Of a stretch of 64,000 nucleotides of DNA, positions 41,965 through 53,129 are shown one piece after another. Below the pieces are notes generated by a model. That model searched no databases, was not told the DNA's origin, and saw only the letters and a program-made list of their open reading frames with translations. Origin of the DNA: Paragyromitra xinjiangensis (taxonomy: Eukaryota; Ascomycota; Pezizomycetes; Pezizales; Discinaceae); NCBI GenBank assembly GCA_038503065.1, contig JBCAMK010000005.1, positions 1,178,001 through 1,242,000 of the forward strand, given 5' to 3'. The position numbers and the translations under genes are program-made. Each line of letters opens with the position of its first letter. Position 1 is the stretch's first letter.

Positions 41965-42579
41965 TATACGATAATTCAAGTATCAAATTTACTCACGTAC
42001 AATATTTAGGATGAATTTCCCTGATTCCTCGGCTTTGGTCTGAGCCATAACCTGAATGCCGCCAAAATAAAAATAAATATATATATAGGAGGTGAAACAT
42101 CGAGAAGAGTCGCACGTCATGTATAGCAAGACGAGAATAACCACATGGAGGTAGACTAGGGAACTATACTCGCTACTAGAATACGGCTCTAATATGCTTC
42201 TCGATTGTTCTTCATTAGTCGAAAGTTCCAGGATGATTATTGAAAGGCTCCTTTCATTTGCCTACTCCCGGGTATGAGGTGAAAATACGTCCGTACTGAA
42301 GTCTCCACCCGCCGGTATATCGATTGCTCATTTATTATTCCATATCTACACCTAGTAGCAGCTATTCATTTAAAGAGAGCAAGCTAAAATCCTAGCTATG
42401 CAGAGTATTTCCCGAGATGCTCAATTGATTGTGAGTGGATTTAACTATATGGTTAGAGAAAGAAATGGAAACCCGGAGGGGAATCTGGACCGCTATAGAG
42501 TTCTTTTTACAGACTCAGCAAAAACACAGTACTCGTTTTGCGTCGAGCTCATATCCATACTGTACGGGGATAGTCTGGT

Positions 42580-44131
42580 TTACTCAAATGGCCACCAATC
42601 TTCCCCACCACCAGCCTCTTGATCATTTGAGAGCTTTGCCTCTTTTGGCCCCACAGTCGTCCTTGACCGCCCACAGATAATGTTTGCTTTGTCCCTCACT
42701 TACCTGCACTCCCTCTAGCTCGTCTAAGGGTGGCGATTTTTGTAGCCACCCCTCCTCTGTTAGTGGATAATGCGTCGTTTCCCCCAATGTGTCCCCACCG
42801 CTCCTACGGTAGCACCTGTGGCGGCACTTTCGGTTATACCACCACTAGGGTTATGCTCTCTCCCCAAAATACCAAATGGAACAACACCCTCACCATGTCT
42901 AGAGTGCCTCGAAAAAAAATCAGAATCCACGCTCACAGCAGCAGCTAACATCACAGCTCTTTCGTCTAGGGTCATTCCTCTCTCCCGGTAGCAACAGCCT
43001 CCGACTCCATTTCGTTGCCTTTTGAAATTTCTGCTTTGTCCGAGCGGTAGGGACGCCCTACAGCAGTTCTAGAGATAAGATGCCGTAGTTCTGTAGCCAC
43101 GCCAGTAGCATCTATGTGTAGCACGTAGACACCAGTATCCGTAAAGACCTCCCGACCAAACCCAGCAAAATTCCGGTTCACTGACCCGATTAATTGGTTT
43201 TGTTCGGTGAGAAGTGAGAAATCCATGTATGACTGGTTAGTTTCCACTGTTACTCTCCAGGCCGGGGATCACACCAAGATAGCCATGGCTCATCTATATA
43301 TGCGAATTGCTGGGAGTAACCCCCCTCCTTCCGGAAGATACTGGTTCGTTCGTTAAAATCTTCGATGCGTCTAGCAGGTTCTTGTAAAGAAAAGGTTATG
43401 CTTCCTACACCAAAGATGCTATTGTTGTTCTGCCTCTCTGATGACGCTATAATTACTGGAGGCTAAAGATGATGAAGGCAAGCCCATTGATGGATGAGTC
43501 ATTGACGAATGTAGGCCGATTGGGTCAAATACACGTATTGCTGAATTTATCTAGCAGAATGGTCTGTGAAACTGTGTTCGTATGGAATTCGTGAGTAGCA
43601 GCTGGAAACATTCGAGAGCGGCATGCCTACCCTTAAAACCTCATTTTCATGTTTGCCGAAAACATAAGTTGTAAATGCTAAATGAGTATAGAACCGTTGC
43701 CTGGCTGCGATTTTCACGATTCTAGATTCCTCCTCGACTATAAAACCAACATGGCTGCCGTTTGGATCCACGATGACATATTTGTTCGCTTGCTCGAAAC
43801 TTCTTTGACTCCTGGTCAGCTTGGGATGTTTGACGGGTCAGGGAACTCAATAAGAGATTCCCTAGCCCAAGCAGCTGCTGTACAACCAACGCCGAGTTTT
43901 CCAGTATTCTAGAAGCTGGATGCCCGGAGCGAAGTACAGAATCTGGGTCTTCTGGGGTATGAACTGGTGCCAAGAGGGAATTATGCCCCGCATTTGTTGG
44001 TGCGTTCCGGGATGGTTTGGGGCTGTAGATGGCTTTGCTGTTGCTAGTGGCATTATAAGGTTTGGTTGCAGGCGACGGACTGACCGATGGGATCGAAGAC
44101 ACCTCAAGCATGCGCCGCACCAGTCTTGCTA
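42580..44131 (-). pseudogene. Phospholipid scramblase family (Aim25-like), decayed
   Basis: Minus strand, several frames. Order from the N-terminal side: PDSVLRSGHPASRILENSALVVQ, given here as its parts PDSVLRSGHPA and ENSALVVQ (~43900), FEQANKYVIVDPNGSHVGF (~43790), THLAFTTYVFGKHENEVLR, HRPF...INS (~43550), FAYIDEPWLSW (~43290), LIGSVNRNFAGFGREVF and TDTGVYVLHID (~43150), MTLDERAVMLAAAVSVD (~42960), then a Gly/Ala-rich tail ending GGGEDWWPFE at 42580. This order matches fungal mitochondrial scramblase-family proteins. Lesions: TAG for Trp at 43551-43553 and 43419-43421, and frame changes near 43820, 42970 and 42790. The 5' end is cut by the Tc1 insertion at 44132; a short continuation may lie beyond 54004. 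Confidence 0.75.
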
Positions 44132-44217
44132 CAGGGTGGCACGGCCGGATGGTGGATACGGTCGGATGGCGGACAGGGGTTAGGCTTGGCAAGGACTATT
44201 GAGAGGGTACAGGACTA

Positions 44218-46467
44218 ACGTATTGGACGGTGTAACCGCCCATGACCGTGATTCCGATCGCTCTCGGCGCCAAGATTCTGAGGCTCCGCCCACAGTAAAG
44301 AGGGGGTGCGCGGGGTAGCAAGTGAGTAAACCACATACAATACACATCAAAATGGGTCGGTTGAAGGGTAGGCAAAAGGAGGAGAGGGAGGAACACATCA
44401 AAATGGCGATAGAGCACTACCAAAATTCTAGAGAGCCATCACTAAGACAGTCTGCCGAGAAATTCGGAATCCCCTACTCCACATTGAGAGATCGCCTCCA
44501 TGGAGCCCAAAACCGCCAAGAAAGCCATCGGGGGCAGCAGCTACTCACAGAGCATGAAGAAAAATCAATAGTACAGTGGTGTGAGCGCATGGATGACTGG
44601 GGATTCCCACTCCGATTAAGCCTAGTTAAGGAGATGGCCGCCTACCTCGTCAAAAAGCGGCACAGCGGGCATAAACTAGGCACCAAGTGGCTAGGGCGGT
44701 TTTTAGACCGCAACCCGGAGGTGGCCTCACGGTTCACGACGCGTTTGGAGCGGCAGCGCGCATATGCGGACAACCCTGAGCTACTCAAAGACTATTTTTG
44801 GAAGGTATATTCTAACACACCCCCTTAACATATAAACTACAAACTAATGCGTATTTTAGCTTAAAGAGGTTATACAAATGTATAACATATTACCGAAAAA
44901 CACATACAATATGGACGAAAAGGGATTTATGATGGGAATAGCCGCCAAGTGTAAGGCCATATGCAGAAAAGGGCGTAAGAATCCACGACTTACGCATAAC
45001 GGCAATCGAGAATGGGTGACAGTTATTGAAGGTGTATCTGCTGCGGGGGTAGTGCTGCCCCCTATGGTTATTAACCAGGGGGCAGGCCACTATAAGGGAT
45101 GGTATGCAGGAGTGCGCCGCCGAGATGTAGCCACTTTCAGTTATTCCCCTAAAGGGTGGACAGATTCCTTCCTGGGTATGGAATGGCTTACCAAAAATTT
45201 CGAAAACTACACCTCAAAACAGTAAGTTATCCCTACCATATTATTTACTTATACTAATTAAGAGTATAGAGCGGCTGGTGAATGGCGGCTGCTTATTATG
45301 GATGGGCATGCCTCCCATGTTACTTGGGAATTTTTCGATTATTGCTTGGTGCATAATATCGTCCCTTTTTGTCTACCTCCACACTCTACCCACCTATTAC
45401 AACCCCTGGATGTGGGGCTATTTAGCCCCTTACAGCGTCACTATAGCAATCAGCTAGACAAGCATATGGCTAGTGGGGACATGGGTATAAACAAGGGGCA
45501 ATTCCTGGGGTCAGTGCCCCCCTCGCCGGGGGTTTTTAGCTGCATTATGCAGGTTCTAACACCATTTAATTTTACTTAGATTACTATTTCCTGCTCGGCG
45601 CCTGGCATACACTAAAGCTAATATACTTGCGGCTTGGAAAGCGGCGGGGGTGTGGCCCTTTGACCCTAATAAAGTACTTAATGCAGATGGAACGCCACAC
45701 GCCAAGCCCGCCAAAGCGCCACCAGTATTTCTTATCCCCGCCACCCCCCGCAACTCCCGCATGGCTAGATCCACTACAAAAGAGGCTTTAGCATTAGTTA
45801 CAGGATCCTCGCCAGCGGCTTGCAAATTGCGCACACTAATTGCGCAGCTAGACAAGGGTTTGCAGCAGTCTATTACTGAGAAGGAAATTGGTGACCACAT
45901 ACACAAAAAATTCCATGAAACAGTAACTAAAAAGGTTAATGCCAATTTTGGGGACCGGAAGCGGCTTACTAAAGCCAGGGTTATCACTACTGAGGAGGTT
46001 ATTAGACTTAAAAAGGCCAGAGAGCGCGCTGATGCCGAGAAAGCTGCCAAGGCCGCTGCTAGAGAAGATAAAAAAAAATTGAAGGAAATGGAAGCTAAGC
46101 AAGGACCCCCATCTACTAAGGGCCGGGGTAGGGGCAAAAAAATCGTTACTATTTCTGAGGATTCTATTGTACATAATTTTGAGCCACAATATGCGGCTGG
46201 AGTGGAGGAGGAGGAGGGGGAAGGTAGGCATATGGGGGGCTCTGAGGGGGTACTTGAGGGTTCTACGCCACCCCCAAGCCGCAAAAGGGTTAACAAGTCT
46301 TGGGAAAAGGCCCAAAAAGATCGGTATGTGGGTGGAAATGTATTTAATTCTTAGTTTGGGGGGAGTTGCGTTGAGGCTCGGTTTGTGGAATTATTTTTTG
46401 TGGAGGCTCTCTCGGTTGCGTTGGTGATCGGAATCACGGTCATGGGCAGTTACACCGTCCAATACGT
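44218..46467 (+). mobile_element. Fot1/pogo element, complete
   Basis: 2250 bp, terminal inverted repeats of about 41 bp (ACGTATTGGACGGTGTAAC at the left; inverted ending GTTACACCGTCCAATACGT), target duplication TA (44216-44217, 46468-46469). It contains one transposase gene with three introns and no lesion seen. It is inserted in the left arm of the Tc1 element, so it is younger. Confidence 0.88.
44352..46354 (+). CDS. Pogo/Fot1-type DDE transposase
   Basis: Four exons: 44352-44804, 44860-45221, 45270-45509 and 45580-46354. All introns are GT-AG, 48-70 nt, and phases agree, giving 609 residues. Start ATG 44352 (MGRLKGRQKEE). Domains: psq-type helix-turn-helix (~20-60, SLRQSAEKFGIPYSTLRDRL), CENP-B-type HTH (~70-145, LTEHEEKSIVQWCERM, GTKWLGRFLDRNP), then the DDE core: NMDEKGFMMG (first Asp), LIMDGHASH (second), LLQPLDVGLFSPLQ (third; DD30D by count). 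The third intron (45510-45579) is chosen because it joins KGQFLG to LLFPARRLAYTKANI, giving the usual family order. Lys/Glu-rich C-terminus with KGRGRGKK. Cut-and-paste transposition at TA. Confidence 0.88.
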
Positions 46468-46699
46468 TATGGGTAGGGTACTGATTTTTTGTACTTATTT
46501 CTAAAAGCAATATACGGACTATTGAGAGGGTACAGGACTATAAGAAAGGTAAAATGGCGGTCGTTTGGTTACGGGACACAAGGCTTGGCACGCCTCGAAC
46601 AACTCCCGAGTGAACGGAAAAACTGCTATTTCTCAACGAACAAGATAAGAAAAATAGAAACTAAAGGTACATCATAAGAAATTAAACATTAAAATATTT

Positions 46700-47097
46700 C
46701 TACCATTTAGTATGACCCCCATGGCGCCTTATAACAGTAGTAATCCTCCTGGGCATGCTATCTATATATCTATACAACATCCTCCACGGCATTTTTTCCC
46801 ACACATCCTGAGCAAATGAAATTAATTCCTTTTCATTCCCAGGGATCTTTCTAGCATCTAACATTGCCTCCCGAAGCCTTCTTTTAAAATATGCCCAAAC
46901 ATTTTCAATGCAATTGAGATCTGGAGAGTAGCCGGGCCAATCCATGCGCCAGATACCATTGAGGAGCCGATATTTTTTTGCATAGTTTGAAGTATGCACT
47001 CTGGACCCATCCTCTATTGTCTGAACCCCACTTTCGATACCGCCGCGTGCTTTGTAAATAGGTAAAAGGTAGGGACCAAGAAGTTCATGGCAGTATT
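46700..47097 (-). pseudogene. Tc1 transposase, C-terminal part
   Basis: Minus strand, stop at 46700. Carries YCHELLGPYLLP, IEDGSRVHTSNYAKK (second catalytic Asp) and GYSPDLNCIENVWAYFKRR (catalytic Glu, DD34E). It is separated from the N-terminal part by the gypsy element inserted at GTATT. Confidence 0.88.
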
Positions 47098-47514
47098 TTT
47101 CATGGATAGGGTCAGGCACATGTGCGGTGTTAAGGATTAGTTATTGTTTTATTTCGTTATGTTTCTTTGTGATTCGGTTGGGTTGTCTCAAATGGTTGAG
47201 TCATGGATGAGTCATAGAAAGGGGAAGATTGGGTATATAAGCGATGGATTTCCGCGGTTGTGATTGTTTCTTTCCTTTCTTTCCTTAAGCAACGTTTCTT
47301 ACTTTACTTCTACTGTTATCGAAATATCATCTCTGTTTCTACCTCAGAAACATCATCGTCGCTGTCGCTGTCATCCCCCCAGAATCACCTCGATTCTTAC
47401 CCTCCGTGAGGCCTGTGGAAAACATTGTATTATCATTGTAGCGCAGTCTCTTTCAAGTAGCACTGCTCACCTTTGGGGATACCAAAGGGCTTGACGAGAC
47501 CTCGCTCCCTGAGA
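47098..47514 (+). repeat. Gypsy 5' LTR
   Basis: 417 bp. TATATAA box at 47234-47240 with a pyrimidine-rich stretch after it (47268-47290). Ends CTCCCTGAGA; the primer-binding site should start at 47515 (TTACGTTGCTTCC), whose tRNA match was not identified. Confidence 0.9.
47234..47240 (+). promoter_or_regulatory. TATA box in gypsy 5' LTR
   Basis: TATATAA in GGGTATATAAGCGATGG. The same box is present in the 3' LTR (52844-52850) and in the LTR at 54202-54620. Confidence 0.65.
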
Positions 47515-47736
47515 TTACGTTGCTTCCTCATCCACACCCCTCACCATAAGAACACACGCTCTATGGGCATTGCATCGCGGATTTACCAATCCATCCTTCA
47601 CCTTTTCCCTTGCACAACTGCCCGAAGAACCCCTGAACCAACGCTAGTTGTACCCGACTGGTTGGACCACGAATACCTAAGAACCAACTCGACACACTCC
47701 ACCATCTCCAAAATCACTTAAGGAAACATCTTTACC

Positions 47737-49019
47737 ATGTCGGCTGTACCTAACCCCGCGCCCTCCGATGCCCAAACATCCGCAACTTGGGATTTCCCAA
47801 CCCAAGACCGTTTCGCTGAACTGGCTGGCACGGATATCGCTAGACTTTACCAAGATACCCGCGCCTATATCCATAGGCTTGAATTACAATCGAAGCAAGC
47901 GATGAAGCCCGTGAACATGCGGAACAAACCTTGGGCACGACCCAAATACAGCTCACCAACGCCAATGCAACCCTCCAACAAGCCAACCAAACCACTGACC
48001 GCTTACGAAGGGAAAGGGATCAAGCTCGCCTGGGAGCACAACGAGAATCACGTCCTCACTCCCCAGCACCACCTCCACCCCCCCCATTGGTAAGTCAACA
48101 CCGGTCAGAAAAAATGCCCGACCCAGAGAAGTTCGATGGGTCTCGCGATAAACTCCCCGGCTTTGTTCTCCAGCTCCGCTCCAAGCTATCGGTCAACAAC
48201 GACCGCTTCACCAACGAGAATAATAAGAATACCATCAATCGTTTGGAGGGGGCTGCTCTTGAACAAGTCCGTCACACTGTCCTCCCTAATGGGACAACCA
48301 CTTGGACCAACGCCGCCGAACTCATTACTGCCCTGGAAACCGCCTTTGGCGACCCCGACCCAACCGGAACAGCGAGGAGGGAACTCCACCAACTGAAACA
48401 AGGAAAGAGGGAGTTCTCCGCCTACCTGGCAGATTTCCAACGCATCATGGGACGCCTTCAGTATGGGGAAACCGCGAAAATGGACGCCTTGGAATATGGG
48501 ATCTCGGAGGAATTGAAGGAAGCAATGGTTGTTATAGTAGATCCTCCTACCACCTTCAACACCTTCACTTCGCTCCTCCTCCGGTTAGATAATCGTATCA
48601 GGGCCTGCAAGGAGGAAAAGAAAAATACCAACTGAAACAACATGGGACAATTTGTCGCCCTCGCTCCTGCCTCCTTTACCCCTCATCCTTCCCACACCCC
48701 GGGAGGGCTGGCCCCCATGGACCTTTCCTTTGGAAGAACCAGCAATATGGACCGCCCCGCACCAGATCAACGGTTCACCATGATTAACAGACGAAAAAAG
48801 CTTTCGGATCTCGAGAAACAGTGGCGTCGGTCCACTGGCAAATGTATGTTTTGTGCGGGCGAAAACCACTCCTACGCCAACTGCCCCTCAGCGCCAAAAA
48901 AACCCGCAATGAGGGGAGCCCTGGTTAATACAGCTCCCGCAGCGTCTTCCTCGTCGGGATCTGTTGATCCATTGCCTTCTTTCACGGCTGCAGATATTTC
49001 TCAGTCTTTAAACTTGTAA
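47737..49019 (+). pseudogene. Gypsy gag with a frameshift and an internal stop
   Basis: N-terminal frame 47737 to about 47898 (MSAVPNPAPSDAQTS...LELQSK), then the frame drops by one base near 47896-47898 and continues as SDEAREHAEQTLGTTQ through a coiled-coil-like stretch, a Pro run (PPPPPP) and the capsid region (MPDPEKFDGSRDKLPGFVLQ, FGDPDPTGTARRELHQL). A TGA at 48633-48635 lies in frame. The nucleocapsid part follows in the same frame with the knuckle CMFCAGENHSYANC (CX2CX4HX4C). The terminal stop TAA is at 49017-49019, two codons after a slippery heptamer. Both lesions would block Gag, so this copy likely depends on others. Confidence 0.85.
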
Positions 49020-49052
49020 AACCAGAGTCGCTATGTGACCCTGCTCTGGTTT
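49007..49052 (+). promoter_or_regulatory. Gag-pol -1 ribosomal frameshift signal
   Basis: Slippery heptamer TTTAAAC at 49007-49013 in the correct register (TCT TTA AAC in the gag frame), a 5-nt spacer TTGTA and a 9-bp perfect stem AAACCAGAG (49019-49027) / CTCTGGTTT (49044-49052) with a 16-nt loop. The gag stop is at 49017-49019. After a -1 slip the frame continues CTT GTA AAA CCA into pol, open without a stop to the protease. Each part agrees with the standard X XXY YYZ model. Confidence 0.85.
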
Positions 49053-52000
49053 CTTTTTCTTCTTCTCTGTCTGTTTTTTCTATTTCGGGATTTTCGGTAT
49101 CTGATGTGTGCGTGGAGGATAAATTGGATGGAGAACATTTTGTTATTTCTTGTAATCTTTCAAGCAACAATAAAACCATACAAACTCACGCACTATTGGA
49201 CACTGGAGCCTCAGGATTTGCATTCATGGATGAAGAATTTGCGCGTCACCATAATTTCCCCCTTATCCCCCTCAAAATTTCCCGCCAACTTGAGGTTATT
49301 GATGGTAGGCCCATTTCTTCGGGTGCCATCACTCATCTCGTACATTGCGGGCTTTCTATTTCAGATCATCAGGAAAAAGCCCCCTTCTTCGTAACACAAC
49401 TTGGTCACTATCCGCTGGTCCTAGGAATCCCTTGGATGAAGCATCACGACGTTTCTCTACAATTTGCAGCCAATAAAGTTACTTTTGGATCCGAACACTG
49501 CCGCACTCATTGCGCCCCCATCAAAATCCCGGTCACAACTCACTGCATTCAACTTCCAAAAGAACTTAAAATCCATTTCATCGGAGCTGCAGCTTTTAGC
49601 CGGCTAGCTAAGAAACGGACATCCCAGATTTACGCCATTTCCCTGTGTGAAATCAGTAAAATTTTAGACAAACAAGCCACAAAGGAAGAATGGAAACAAC
49701 GGATCCCCCTGGAATACCATGAGTTCCTGGACATGTTTGATGAATCCAAAGCCAATGGACTCCCCCCACGCCGTCCTTATGATCACAAGATACCCCTTCT
49801 CGCCGGGAAAGAACCACCCTTCGGGCCTCTCTATGGGATGTCAAGAGAAGAACTCTTGGTATTAAAAGAGTATATTGAAGATAACCTTGGAAAAGGGTTT
49901 ATCCAAGCCAGCTCGTCACCAGCCGGAGCCCCGGTTCTCTTTGTGAAGAAAGCTGATGGATCCCTCCGTTTGTGCGTGGATTACCGAGGATTAAACAGTA
50001 TCACCATTAAAGATCGCTATACTTCCCCCCTCATCCGCGAAACCCTGGACCGCCTGGCCAAAGCTAAATGGTACACCAAGTTAGACCTTCGCATGGGTTA
50101 CAATCAAATACGGATGGGAGAAGGGGAAGAGTGGAAAACGGCCTTCCGTACCCGTTACGGCCTCTACGAGTACAAAGTTATGCCCTTTGGACTCACCAAT
50201 GCACCTGGCACCTTCCAACCCTTCGTTAACGATTGCCTCACTGAATACTTGGATATTTTCTGTACTGCCTACCTCGATGATATCTTAATCTACAGTGATA
50301 ACCTGGAGGAGCATAAGGAACACGTTAATAAGGTACTTCAAGCTCTGAAACAGCAAGGAATCCTCCTCAAACCCGAGAAATGTGAATTTCATACCCAATC
50401 AACGAAATATTTGGGATTGATCCTCTCCCCAGATGGCATCAGCATGGATGAAGAAAAGCTAAAGGCTGTAAGAGAGTGGGGTGTACCAAGATCGGTTAAA
50501 GATGTCCAGGCTTTCTTGGGGTTTGCGAATTTTTATCGACGGTTTATATTCGGATTTTCACGACTTTCCTCCCCCCTTTCGGCATTAACAAAAAAGGACA
50601 CTCCGTTTGAATGGTCCCCTAAGGCACAGCAAGCTTTTGATGCATTAAAACTCGCTTTCACTACCGCCCCAATCCTCATGCACTTCGACCCCGATAAGAA
50701 AATCTTTGTGGAAACCGACGCTTCTGATTATGTATCCGCTGGTATTCTATCTCAATATGACGATAATGGAATTTTACACCCGGTAGCCTTCTTTTCAAAG
50801 AAACATTCCCCCGCAGAATGCAACTACGAAATATACGACAAAGAACTACTAGCCATTATTCGCACATTCGAAGAATGGAGACCGGAATTGGAAAGGGCAG
50901 CACATCCCATCTCAGTTATTTCCGACCATAAGAATTTGGAATACTTCATGACCACCAAACAACTAAATCGTCGACAAGCAAGATGGGCTGAGTACCTTTC
51001 ACGTTTCAATTTCATTATTACCTATCGACCAGGAAAACAAGGGGGAAAACCGGACGCATTGACAAGGAGATCAGGAGATCTCCCTGAAGAAGGGGATGAA
51101 AGATTCGCACACCAGAGTCAAGTGGTATTAAAAAAGGAAAATCTGGATCCTAAGCTAAGTTTGTTGGCGGGTTCTTTATCAAACGAACCCGCTGAAATGG
51201 ACGCCACCCTATTTTTATTATTCAAAGAAGGATATGAAGCTGACCCATTCCCGGAGAAAATCCTTACAGCATTAGAAAAAGGAGATAGACAATCAAAGGA
51301 AATCTCACTGGCTGAATGCACTAACAGTAACGGATTCCTCAAGTACCGCCAATGTTTCTTCGTCCCCGATCTCGATTCATTACGCCTTGAAATCCTGAAA
51401 CAATATCACGATACACCGGCAGCAGGGCACTCAGGACGAGAAAAAACTTTCGAGCTGGTATCCAGGGATTTCTATTGGCCAAAGATGAGGGAATATATCG
51501 GCCGCTACGTTAGGAATTGCCACGTTTGTCAACGAGCAAAGCCAACAACGCAAGGCACGCAAGGAGTTTTACGCCCCCTACCTATTCCGAATAGACCTTG
51601 GGAAGAATTATCAATGGATTTTGTGACAGGGTTACCGGAATCGGAAGGCTTTGACGCAATAATGGTTATTGTTGACCGGTTGTCGAAAATGAGACACCTA
51701 ATTCCTTGCAACACCACCGTGAATGCTCGACAAGTGGCTGATTTGTACCTCCTGAATGTCTGGAAAATCTATGGCTTACCCTTTCATATCACTTCCGACT
51801 GTGGTACACAGTTCACCGCCAAGTTTTGGAAAGAGTTATGTCAACGGCTACAAATCAAGGCCAGGATGTCAACCTCCTTCCACCCAGAAACAGACGGACA
51901 AACCGAGAGACTCAATGCAGTGATGGAACAGTACCTCCGGTGCTATGTGTTTTATCAGCAGGAAGACTGGGTTAAATGGTTACCAATTGCGGAATTCGCA

Positions 52001-52672
52001 GCAAACAATCAAGAATCGGCAAGTACAAAGGTGACACCTTTCTTTGCCAATTACGGTTACCACCCTCGCTTTAACACCTTGATAATGCCAACATCCCGGG
52101 ATCCACAAGCCCGCGACGCCAAGGACTTCGCCCAGCGCATGGAGGAACTTCGCAACTTCCTACGAACACAGATCCGGACTGCCCAAGATGGTTATGAAAC
52201 AAGCACCAACAGGCATCGAACCCCAGCCCCAGCATATCGAGTCGGAGATCAAGTTTTTGTATCTACCAAAAACATACGCACTTCCCGGGCTTCAAAGAAA
52301 CTGGACTGGAAATGGATGGGCCCATACTCAGTTAAAAGAGTCGTGTCACCCTACGCTTATGAGATTGACCTCCCCTCCTCAGTCAAATACCATTCCGTCT
52401 TTCACGTATCCTTGATAAAGCCAACCGCGACAGACCCCTTGCCAGGACAGACAATTCCACCACCACCTCCGGTACAAGTCAATGATCATGAGGAATACTA
52501 TATTGACGAAATCCTGGATTCGAGGATACAATATGGAAAACTGGAATACTTGGTCAAATGGACGGGCTATGCTCAACCTACCTGGGAGTCGGCAAAGGAT
52601 CATCAAGAAACACAGGCTGTGGAGATTTTTCACCAACGGTATCCCGATAAATTTAATGATATGGTACCTTAG
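49014..52672 (+). CDS. Gypsy Pol polyprotein (PR-RT-RH-IN-chromodomain)
   Basis: Read from the -1 shift at 49014; the first ATG-type frame start is 49106 but is not the likely start. About 1219 residues. Protease ALLDTGASG (~60). RT: RLCVDYRGLNS, WYTKLDLRMGYNQIR, MPFGLTNAPGTFQ, YLDDILIYS. RNase H: VETDASDYVSAGIL, YDKELLAI, DHKNLEYF. Integrase zinc finger H...H...CHVCQRAKP. Integrase core SMDFVTGLPESEG, TSDCGTQFTAKFW (Cys where Arg is usual), HPETDGQTERLN. GPY/F-like region KWMGPYSVKRV, then a chromodomain YYIDEILDSRIQYGKLEYLV, WTGYAQPTWE. Open throughout. RYTSPLI in place of the usual RYPLPLI is odd. Confidence 0.92.
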
Positions 52673-52692
52673 GTTCGCAGGAGCTCACGCTT

Positions 52693-52703
52693 GAAGGGGG
52701 GGG
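52693..52703 (+). other. Polypurine tract of gypsy element
   Basis: GAAGGGGGGGG, four bases before the 3' LTR; plus-strand primer site. The second gypsy copy has the same tract next to its LTR (about 54625-54635, minus strand). Confidence 0.75.
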
Positions 52704-52707
52704 CTAC

Positions 52708-53124
52708 TTTCATGGATAGGGTCAGGCACATGTGCGGTGTTAAGGATTAGTTATTGTTTTATTTCGTTATGTTTCTTTGTGATTCGGTTGGGTTGTCTCA
52801 AATGGTTGAGTCATGGATGAGTCATAGAAAGGGGAAGATTGGGTATATAAGCGATGGATTTCCGCGGTTGTGATTGTTTCTTTCCTTTCTTTCCTTAAGC
52901 AACGTTTCTTACTTTACTTCTACTGTTATCGAAATATCATCTCTGTTTCTACCTCAGAAACATCATCGTCGCTGTCGCTGTCATCCCCCCAGAATCACCT
53001 CGATTCTTACCCTCCGTGAGGCCTGTGGAAAACATTGTATTATCATTGTAGCGCAGTCTCTTTCAAGTAGCACTGCTCACCTTTGGGGATACCAAAGGGC
53101 TTGACGAGACCTCGCTCCCTGAGA
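52708..53124 (+). repeat. Gypsy 3' LTR
   Basis: 417 bp, no difference from the 5' LTR seen on reading. Followed by the target duplication GTATT. Confidence 0.9.
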
Positions 53125-53129
53125 GTATT

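Larger units (their letters stand above)
38499..42579. other. Gene-free region with three MITEs
   Basis: About 4 kb upstream of URC4 without a convincing gene. A charged frame at 38546-38782 (SERKERILERAQRAKQRQAQE) overlaps the URC4 promoter and has no support. The MITEs are listed separately. The rest is A/T-rich unique sequence. No tRNA B-box pattern was noticed. Confidence 0.5.
47098..53124 (+). mobile_element. Complete Ty3/gypsy chromovirus with identical-looking LTRs
   Basis: 6027 bp. LTRs at 47098-47514 and 52708-53124 (417 bp each), identical on reading. Ends TTTCATGG...CCCTGAGA; target duplication GTATT (47093-47097, 53125-53129). Purine tract GAAGGGGGGGG at 52693-52703 just before the 3' LTR. 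Gag is at 47737-49019 and pol at 49014-52672. The identical LTRs mean a very recent insertion, yet gag has a frameshift and an in-frame TGA. Confidence 0.92.

Noticed and set aside
47264..47494. 76-codon frame in both gypsy LTRs
   Set aside because: It is present twice only because the LTRs are identical and has no domain.
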